Below are positions 56,100 through 64,000 of a stretch of 64,000 nucleotides of DNA, piece after piece (within the stretch, counting starts at the first letter, position 1; each line of letters starts with the position of its first letter). The position numbers and the translations under genes were made by a program. The notes beneath the pieces were generated by a model. It saw nothing but the letters and a program-made list of their open reading frames with translations, did not search any database and was not told where the DNA came from. The stretch covers positions 33,074,911 to 33,138,910 of the forward strand of contig JAGTTD010000007.1 in the NCBI GenBank assembly GCA_018398585.1. Direction: 5' to 3'. The stretch is from Simmondsia chinensis (lineage: Eukaryota; Streptophyta; Magnoliopsida; Caryophyllales; Simmondsiaceae).

Positions 56100-57380
56100 G
56101 CCGATTTTTGTGTTGAGAGTTGTCTCTTTAATTATTAAAAAAAACAATTCCGATTGAAAGCTTGACTTGCTATGGTCTAGAGACTGATAGTCTCCCAAAA
56201 AATAGGCTATAATTATTAAAAGTTGCATAACTGAGTAACTTTTGGGTTTCTGAGTGTTATAACTATAGAAAGCCATAAATAGGGTTTTCTTGTGCTTGGT
56301 ATTGATAGGGGAAAAAAAAAAACTGCACAACAATACTATGGGAGATAGAGTGTGAGTGTAAACATTGTTGTAACATTTCTGTTCCTATCCTAACCTATAG
56401 TGAAAGTAATTTGCTCTCTTTCTATGAACATGGGCTTTGGCAAAACAATTCAAATTTCGGTGTCTATATTTTCCCATATTCTCTTTATTAAATGTTTGCT
56501 ATTTTTGATTAAGAGTTTGATATTTGTAGATGATCCTAACATAACTTATGAAAGAAAACTACTCAATTTACAATGATAATGTGCAATTAATTCATTGAAT
56601 ACTCAAATGCTTGATAGTCTAATTTAGAATCAATTATCAGAGGTCTACTAAATATATGTTGGATCTTTGTTATCTTATTAAGTTGATGGGAAAATTCTTA
56701 TTGGACTCGCATTGAAGTTCATAACAATAATATGTTGAAAATTAACTACTTGTGACCCATGATCTTCAATTGATAAGGCTCTAATACTTTGTTTGAGTGG
56801 GAGATGAATTCATTGTTATTGAGTGCATTGCTATGATGAATTATGATATTGGTTGATCTTTTTCCTTATCAACCTCAATATCACTTTCGGTACACTATAT
56901 CTTTCCCTTATTTCTGGTCCATACTATCCAGTGGTAGTCGTAATCATATAGTCCATATTGGCTGTGTTCGTGTGTTTTCTCCGGTAATCCTGTTTTCCTG
57001 TTCTGTTGTACGTATTTTTTCTTTTCTTTATTTTATTCCTCGTTTACGGGTTAAATCGCGACTTATTTGCACGAGGTACCTGCTCTACACAACTTTGTGG
57101 TTAATTATTGAAAAAACGTTAGAATGGAAGTGAAGTAATAGAAATGATTTAAACCAATTACTTTCTTTTTATAAATTAAACAGTTTACATCGCGTTGATG
57201 AGACACATAATTGACAGCAGCCTCAGCATCCATTGATCTTTTTAAAGTGCTTCCGTCACTTCTTTTTCTATTTTTAATTTAAAAAATAATTCAGGTACTG
57301 TTTAAGATAAAAATAACCAGATTAGTATTAAAATAAGATAACGAAATAATAACGAAAATAAAATATAATTTTATTTTATC
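56100..57380. other. No gene recognised
   Basis: AT-rich. Open frames at 56013-56333 (-) and 56843-57133 (+) show no domain. The right part may already belong to the LTR of the Tat-type element, whose 5' border I cannot place. Confidence 0.4.
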
Positions 57381-57995
57381 TCTTTCTCTCTCCTCTCTCC
57401 TGTCTCGGGTGGGTCCCCCCCCCTTACTTATTCCTCACTCCTCTCTCTCTCTCTCTCTAGGGATTTTTCTCTCTCTTCTCCCCTGTAGCTGTACGGACGA
57501 GCTCTCTCTCTCTCTCCCTTGTGGCCCGCCAGTACGGACGGCTCTCCCTCTTCTCCTTTTTGGCTCGCCGGTACGGATAGCCCCTCGCGGCTCACCGGTG
57601 ACGCCTCCTCGCTTTTCTCTCTCTTCCCTTACCCTCTCCTTTCATTCTCCTTCTCACCACCCGCCTAGCCACCGGTACCGCCACCAGTGCCGCCTAGCTT
57701 CGGGTACCGGCCCCCTCGCCGGTACGGATTCCGGCCACCAGCCACCAAGGACCCCCTCTCCATACACGGTAAGTATTTATTATTGTTTAGTTATGCTATT
57801 TACTTATTATTTATTTTTATTATGCTCTTACTAACTTAGGCATCGGAGGGGTATCCCGTAGGTAAACCCGTGGGTCCCTCTAACGGCCTCTTTTATTTTT
57901 GCAGGGATATCAGGATAAGCGTTAGCAGCTGCTTCTACAGTGAGGGTTGAGTCTCGCTCTCATCTAAAAGAACCTAACCAAAAATCCCCGAAACA
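57380..57995 (+). repeat. Right part of a Tat-type Ty3/gypsy LTR
   Basis: CT-rich leader (57380-57660), then ACTAACTTAGGCATCGGAGG (57830-57849), which is typical of Tat-lineage LTRs. The LTR ends at AAACA (57995) directly before the primer site. The only open frame here (57409-57834) is low-complexity P/S/L and not a gene. The 5' start of the LTR is not identified. Confidence 0.75.
57769..57904 (+). other. Possible small intron in the LTR leader
   Basis: GTAAGTATTTATTATTG at 57769 and TTTTATTTTTGCAG ending at 57904 look like strong donor and acceptor sites 136 bp apart within the probable transcribed leader. This may be coincidence; there is no coding frame to test it. Confidence 0.35.
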
Positions 57996-57996
57996 A

Positions 57997-58016
57997 TTGG
58001 CGCCGTCTGTGGGAAG
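57997..58016 (+). other. Primer binding site, TTGGCGCC type
   Basis: TTGGCGCCGTCTGTGGGAAG, the standard primer-site and following sequence of Tat/Ogre-type plant Ty3/gypsy elements. It marks the LTR/internal border and plus-strand orientation of the element. Confidence 0.88.
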
Positions 58017-59717
58017 ATAGTTTGCTAGCGTTTAGCCTGGTATCCCGTACAAATCGCCTAAGACGCTCACAAAATTGGAGGCTATGGGACCCGTTTTACA
58101 TCAGATAAGTCTTTAATTTAACTTTTCTCTGTTTGTTTGCCTTCTAATACCTCTAAATTAGGATTTTAGATGTAAGTTGTCAGTAAATTTGAGACAAGCT
58201 TTACTCCTAAATAAAAAAATAAAATAAAATCCGTAGCTTAAAAAAAAAAATTAAATGAAAGAGAGAGAGAGAGAGAGAGAAAATTTGGGGTATTTGTCCA
58301 ATTTTATTTAATGCAAGCATTTATAAGGTCTACATTAGCGCAAGTATTTGTATTGTAATTTCAATATCAGTTGTACCAAGAAACTAAATAAGTTAGTTTT
58401 AAGGATTATTGTTAAAGTTTATTGTCCGTATCATAAGAATACTACACTATAACTTTAAATTTTACTGTTCATGTATTGATCCGCAAATACATGTTTAAGG
58501 ATTATCAGTTTGGCGAGTCAAAACATGTCGTTCAAATTACACACCTAAGTCCACTCAAATCGGAAACATCAATATCGAGTAAATGGGTGAACCATGCTAG
58601 TGGTCGATATATAAAGCTAGATGCAACTCTTTTTATAAAAAATGCGGCACAAAAGACAAATGAGACCAATTTTCTCCTAAAATCAAACATAAATGCGTAA
58701 ATTGTTTCTCTCTTATTCTACATCCCACGCACTCATGTGATGGATGTCATACGACTGGAAATTTAATAATGAAGTCAAATTGTGTGTCCAACCATATTAC
58801 AAAATATATTTATGTTTTACACGAGTTTTAGTACATATAAAAGAATGAACTGTGAGCATGATGAATTTATCTGGACTTTAACCATTCTCTAATATCAGTT
58901 TGAGCACCAGATGGGTTATGGATTTGACTTCATTTTATGTCTTTTCCTAATACATTTAGAGTAAAACCTCAAGTCTAAATTTTTCAGTAAATTTATTGCA
59001 AATTTCAATAAAACTCATAGCACATCATGAGCTTTGGATTATATTATGAGTATTTTTCATAATATTTCTAATCCGAAATTTCAAGAAAGGTTTTAGCTTT
59101 AAAGTTCATAATAAAATTAACAGTATATCCTGATCTTTAAAACATGTTATAGATGCTTTTCATAATATTCTCGCTTCAATTACGCATAAATTATTTTATC
59201 AGACTTCTCGTCTTGGATTCGCGGCAATACACGAATTATATTACTCCTATTTTCCGAAAATTGCTCACTAAATATTTTATCTAACTAAAGTTGCTTTAAG
59301 TTAACTCCAACCCAGCTCATATATCTGGAGTAGATATGTGATTAAGTTGGAAAAGTTGGGTCGAACTTTTAATAAGTTTACTGTCCATAAGGGCCACTAT
59401 ATTAAGGACTTTTCTCAAGTAATCCCTGTTCTTGACCGGGAGTAAGAGAAATCTCATCGCATGGAAAATTTCACTGCATAGTATTTAGATTTAAATATAC
59501 TCATTCCTTAATTTTTGCTATTCATATAGCTTAAAATTGGTGCCAAATGTGATATTTCAAAATATGCTAACCCATACATTAACAACAATTAAAATGGACC
59601 GGAATGCTGTTATGTGTAAAGGTGGCAGAGTTTGCAACTAAAAGCAACCCAAACAAAGTGAAATTTAGATCAGGTGGGCGATCACCGCCAACCGCTTACT
59701 ATAGAGTTAACGCCCTT

Positions 59718-59790
59718 CAAGGGCTCCCTTAGATAATAACATTGCCATCCTTGAACTAGGCAGACGCCAAAAAAGGGCGTCAACGTCAGT
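59718..59790 (+). repeat. Module P, copy 1 (partner 63569-63645)
   Basis: GGGCTCCC-TAGATAATAA, ATTGCCATCCTTGAACTAGG and AAAGGGCGTCAACG match GGGCTCCCCCAAATAATGAT, CTACCGCCCTCGGACTGGG and GGGGCGCCAACG at 63569-63645. Confidence 0.6.
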
Positions 59791-60317
59791 TTGTGATACA
59801 AAAATCCGTAAACAAGGTTGCAGTAGCCAATCAATGTCACTTGGTGTCGTAAGTAAAGGCCCGTTAGTAAGAACTTTACCACTTATAATGGGAGGCTTAA
59901 GCCTCCATGAAGTGGGCTTAACAACTTTAGCCGGACACTTTGCCAAGAAACTTGGCTGTACTCATAAGCTTGATTAGCTACAACCGCCGTTGAGCTTGGC
60001 CATATAGCCTCGCCAACTCCTTAAACGAGTAGCTCATCAATAAAAGCCATCACCGACAAACTCGAGTGACTCGTTAAAACCAACTGCGAGGCTAGCTAAA
60101 GCCTCGTCTAATAACTTGGCTTTGGACTATTTACCTTGGCTAGGTGCAACCGCCCATTAGGTTGGCCGTATAGCAACGACAGCTTATTCTTATTTTAGCA
60201 ATGCCGCCCAAAGCTAGGGGCTTCGCCAATAATAACACGTAAGGCCAAACCTGTCAAAGTTTGACTCTTGGGTGTCTAACTTAATCGTAACACTACCAAC
60301 GAGCGTGATAGTAGGAA

Positions 60318-60515
60318 GTTGCCTCCAGCGCCCCAAGACTCGAGCTACCGCCAACTTTGTCGGCGAACGCTCTTTTAAAGCTCCACCACTCACCTTTCAA
60401 CTTAGGTATAGGGAAAAGTCACCACTAGTTGGGCCAACACCCACCAACAGTACCATAGGCTACCGTGGGCAGCTAACAAATAGCATCAAAGTGAACAAAC
60501 TGTGAAGCTGCCACC
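60318..60515 (+). repeat. Module Q, copy 1
   Basis: AAGACTCGAGCTACCGCCAA, CTCACCTTTCAACTTAGGTA, ACAGTACCATAGGCTACCGT, AGCTAACAAATAGCATCAAA: the same order of motifs as at 60817-61045 and 63738-63950. Confidence 0.65.
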
Positions 60516-60816
60516 AGCAAGCTTAGCTAAGCCCTAACCCCAACAAACTTGGTCGGGTGGCCTCGTTAACCCCTTTAATGGGTAGCGCATGGCCACGTAA
60601 TCTGAAAAAGGCAACCACTAACAATCTTGAGGATAATCCCTCAAATATAGCGGGGTCGCAAAATGGTGCCCTCTGCCTGTCTAGCCAAAATCCGACCGTT
60701 ACTAAGTTCGGTAGAATACGAACAACCAACCATAGATGGCTACGCACTGTATAATGTGTCGGGTTGGATTCACCAACAACCATGGCGGAGGTCCCGCTAG
60801 TAAAGACATCGTCCTT

Positions 60817-61045
60817 AACGTCTCAAGACTTGAGTGGCCGCCAACAAGGTTGTTACAAACACTTTGAGAACTTACTGCTCACCTTCTAACCCAAGTAAAG
60901 AGGAAATTGCTACTGGGCGAACCAATACCAATGGTGCCATAGACTACCGTAAGTAACCAACAATGCTAAAGCAAACGAGCTTGGCTTGGCTATTACCGTC
61001 AACAATTTGAGACATGAACTTCCACCAGCTAACCTAGCGGAGATT
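60817..61045 (+). repeat. Module Q, copy 2
   Basis: AACGTCTCAAGACTTGAGTG, GCCGCCAACAAGG, CTCACCTTCTAACCCAAGTA, GTGCCATAGACTACCGTAAG, CAACAATGCTAAAGCAAAC. Best preserved copy and the closest to copy 3. Confidence 0.7.
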
Positions 61046-61244
61046 TTATACGAAGTGTTACCGTCAAGTTTTGGGTGCTATGTGGAAAAAGTAATAATAA
61101 TACATGCGCCACCATAAATCAACAATGCTTTAAATTGCCATGGTTAAGGGAGACACTGCCTGCTAAGACTGCCGCCTCAACAGGAAGGAGTCGTTATAGC
61201 ACACCCTGGTGAACGGCCACCAAGGACAACTACCGCAACTGTCA

Positions 61245-61415
61245 CACCCTAGAGGTACTCCTACACCCTAGCGGTACTCTGACACCCTAGCGGTACTCTC
61301 ACGCCATATCGGTACTCCAGCACCCTAGCGATACTTCTGTGCCATAGCGGTACTCCAGCACCCTAGCGGTACTCTCACACCCTGGCAGTACTTCTATACC
61401 CTGGCGGTAATCCTA
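61245..61415 (+). repeat. 19-bp minisatellite, nine units
   Basis: Nine consecutive 19-bp units on the pattern CACCCTAGCGGTACTCCTA with one to five changes each, and a partial tenth (CACCCG). The unit length is not a multiple of three and there is no open frame, so it is non-coding. Confidence 0.92.
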
Positions 61416-61849
61416 CACCCGTCTTGGTTCATCCATTCTCGAATGAAGAGGCTAATACTCTTGGAACTAAGGATGAAATCTAAAAACACCCCTTATCTTC
61501 ACAATTTTGGGACATGTTATTCTTTAGACTTACAGGGCGCCTCTTGGCGCCTAATAAAGTCTACCACTATTTTATGACGCAGGCACAAATCACGAGGCAT
61601 GCCCATTAACAAACACATAATGGCATTCCTATTAACAGTTTTATACACCTAAACTGAATGCCCACTCAAGTTGCCTCTCGGCAATTGTAGAACTTGCCAT
61701 TCCTTAGTAACCACCAACAACGATGTGCGCTTAACAATGGGGATTCGGCGTTCTCCATATAATTTTATGTAATTTATATTTTTCATAGAAAATTACGTGA
61801 TTAACGTTCCCTATGGGATTTGCATTCAACCCAGTCCCTGACTACGAAC

Positions 61850-62230
61850 CGGGGGCTTAGCGTTTTTTGTGATTTACATCCTTTATGTGAATTACGTTCT
61901 CAGTGCAATTTGTGCAATATGCGTCACTTATGTGATTTATGTTCAGCTTAAGCCCTTGCTTGGGGCTAGGGCTTTAACGTCGCTTGTGTGGTTTGTGTTA
62001 ACTTAGCCTCGGAACAAGGACTGGGAGCTAGAATCATCATCCGCGGTTAGCTTTCCCCTAACATAAAATTTCACCATTCTACAAATGGTGGGCGGTTAAC
62101 TTCCACCGAACGGGGAAGTATGTGATGGTGTTGTTCCAGCTAAAAAAGAAAGCATGAAGTTGTGGGGTGGGTAACCTTCACCTAACGTGGAGGCTCGCAG
62201 GCGGTTAGCTTTTGCCTAACGCAAGACGCA
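61850..62230 (+). repeat. Short hairpin-like repeats GCGGTTA...CCTAAC
   Basis: Four related units near 62040, 62091, 62166 and 62211: GCGGTTAGCTTTCCCCTAAC, GGCGGTTAACTTCCACCGAA, GGGTAACCTTCACCTAACG and GGCGGTTAGCTTTTGCCTAA. Each can fold weakly on itself. Just upstream, GTGATTTACAT/GTGAATTACGT motifs repeat at about 20-30 bp spacing. Confidence 0.6.
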
Positions 62231-63568
62231 ATGGTCTCCAGTAACCCTTCTATTTCGATAATGCATCTCAACCTCTAGGAACCCAGCTCGGCTGGCTGAC
62301 ACATCCGCCAGACGCCATCGCTCATGTCGGACCTCACCGACACCCCTTTGAGTTTCAACACCGTGTCTGGACTACCCAGGACATTCCCTTAGGAGCAGAC
62401 TTACATAGCCCTGCTCCAGAGCAACATGCAAGGGCCACGAAGTCCCTTAGGCGCACCTCATGTGTGAGGCCGCTGTCTTTATAAGGAACTAACACAATCC
62501 CACACAAGTAGCATGCCACTTACTCGAGATGGCGACCGCCTCGTAGCATGCGTCGAATATGGGTGACTGTTGACAAATGACCAACGGCCCCTACCTCTAC
62601 CCTTAAGGCATGAAGTTGCCGCATCCGCGTCGTCAAGCAGTAAACGGAGCTGGTGCACGCCACCGCTCACAAGGGGGCTCGAGCATCGCAAGTGCTCTCG
62701 TCGATCGAAGGTTGAATCCTACAAGTTAGAGCACTTCGATATCGCTTCGCATAGCCCGGACGAGGGACCAAGCCTTTCTTGGACGGATTACGCGCACTGT
62801 CGGCCCTCGGCCCACCACCATGTCTACGAAGCGTCCTACTCACGTGCAGACCTCATGTTGCCCTCGTAGTTACACCGAGGCCCGCTCCCGTTACCGGGAT
62901 AAATCATTTAGCACCACTATTCGGGGTTAGGGCACCTGATGCCCCAAAACCCGACTTCAACGACCTGTGTCTTTCTTAAACCAAGGAACTTCCGCAACCA
63001 GGACGTGGCTTGTGACACAGCGCGCAACACAACTTGCATGCAGCACACGACATCGGGCCGCCCACACCGCCGACACCGATGCGGGTGTGCGTGTACAAAA
63101 CATGAAGGCTCGCAAACACACCGTGTCATGATCCACAACAGGACTGTGACACTATGCCTATATGTTGATCTCTCCCCCCCCCCCGGCTCCGACGCGGGTT
63201 TCTTGCTAGTATGACTCACAAATTTTACTATTTGTTGCTAGTCGAAGCTATTATTCTACAATATGGGCTCACACTATTCCTTACACTCCATTCACATACA
63301 GAATACACATGGGCCATTCGCGGTACGTCCCAACCCAGCTAACGATCGGGGACCAGGCGCTTATGACTTATCTTTTCACAATATGGGCCACCCCAGTTAG
63401 TAACTAGAGGCTGCCGTTATTACTAAACTAGAGGTTCTTATCTAACGGCAAGAACTTAAATCAACCTGATAGACGTGCAGGGTAACAAGGATTAACCGCA
63501 ACCGCCCAAGCGTATGAATAAAAAGAACTAGGATTAAAACAAGAAGCTAAACATAGCTAGGGCGTCAA

Positions 63569-63950
63569 ACAGGGGGCTCCCCCAAATAATGATACTACCG
63601 CCCTCGGACTGGGCATGTATTCCCGGAAGGGGCGCCAACGATAACACATCAGGTGGAGCTCGCCAATAAAAGCAACTAGCCTAGCTAGGATACCGCCAAC
63701 AAGTGTGGCAGGGGATGCGCTAGCAGAGACGTTACCATCAACGTCTCAAGACTTAAGCTACCGCCAACGAAGCTAGTGCAAACTCTTTGGGAACATTGTT
63801 ATCCACCTTTAGACCTGAGTAAGAATAAATAGGCAGTAGATAAACTACTACCAACCAATGATATCACAAACTATCATGGGTAACCCCCAAACAATGCTAA
63901 AGTAAGCCAACTTAAAAATTGCCACCGATAATACCTGCACAAGTTTCTTC
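63569..63950 (+). repeat. Modules P (copy 2) and Q (copy 3), adjacent
   Basis: Module P at 63569-63645 and module Q at 63738-63950 (AACGTCTCAAGACTTAAGCT, CCACCTTTAGACCTGAGTAA, CAAACAATGCTAAAGTAAGC). Here the two are only about 90 bp apart; in the left copies they are separated by 0.5-1 kb. Confidence 0.65.
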
Positions 63951-64000
63951 AAAGACGCAAGATCATCAGCAAGGATAGTTGGGTGCCACCGCCCAGCGCC

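Larger units (their letters stand above)
57996..64000 (+). mobile_element. Internal region of the Tat-type element or LARD, non-coding, open at right
   Basis: After the primer site there is no gag or pol for at least 6 kb. 58020-59600 is AT-rich with a GA run (58258-58280). From about 59620 the DNA becomes GC-richer and is built of repeated motifs (ACCGCCAAC, GGCGGTTAAC) in which no long frame survives. Short open frames at 62479-63219 show no domain. This fits a large non-coding retrotransposon derivative, or an element with a long untranslated repeat region. The possibility that 59.6-64 kb is an unrelated repeat cannot be excluded. No second LTR is in the window. Confidence 0.5.

Noticed and set aside
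57409..57834. 141-residue proline/serine/leucine-rich protein
   Set aside because: Low-complexity translation of the CT-rich LTR leader next to a primer site; no start context or domain.
62479..63219. Several 65-100 residue arginine/serine-rich open frames
   Set aside because: GC-rich DNA gives overlapping open frames on both strands; no domain, no conserved start, and surrounding sequence is repetitive.

Overview
The window looks like a piece of a eudicot plant nuclear genome, probably a woody species with many repeats. The evidence is an intron-rich NAC transcription-factor gene, Ty1/copia and Ty3/gypsy LTR retrotransposons with plant-type primer sites, a CACTA DNA transposon, an L1-type LINE and plant-type SINEs, all in AT-rich DNA. 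The species cannot be fixed from the sequence. There is no prokaryotic operon, CRISPR array or phage.

Left part (1-18.6 kb): four exons of one NAC-family gene (960-1177, 1285-1443, 1858-2164, 18382-18647). The first NAC subdomains lie left of the window. Splice phases agree at every junction. This predicts a last intron of about 16.2 kb, filled with a decayed copia element (A, 4434-10294, TSD AATTG), a deleted gypsy element (B, 11826-15275, TSD AAGTT), a pair of older direct repeats, and two SINE copies.

18.6-29.8 kb: intergenic DNA with two MITE-like inverted repeats, a long hairpin and a GACCC-rich simple array. It also holds a deleted minus-strand gypsy element (D, 23983-27640, TSD GATAC) and a short gypsy derivative (E) whose 3' LTR is cut by a CACTA element.

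29.8-36.2 kb: a CACTA (En/Spm) transposon on the minus strand, with one terminus, subterminal GGCGCTT motifs, a Transposase_24-type gene and a TNP2-type transposase gene with at least three premature stops. The other terminus is not visible.

36.2-50.4 kb: more SINE copies, a tRNA-like pseudogene, and a nested pair. Young copia F (39378-44640, LTRs about 1% different) sits inside the 5' LTR of old copia C (39191-50346), which belongs to the same family as A.

50.4-64 kb: a SINE relic, a decayed minus-strand L1-type LINE (about 52.3-55.9 kb), then the LTR end and primer site of a Tat-type gypsy element followed by at least 6 kb of GC-richer, repetitive, apparently non-coding DNA that contains a 19-bp minisatellite.

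The most interesting signal is a SINE family whose head is 5S rRNA-derived. One copy (16649-16888) keeps 5S promoter boxes and is bounded by a perfect 16-bp target-site duplication; two other loci repeat the same 5S/SINE-body junction and two more are tail-only copies. The second is an array of TGTGTCGACACA palindromes in the LTRs of the A/C copia family, including one unit with matched changes in both arms.
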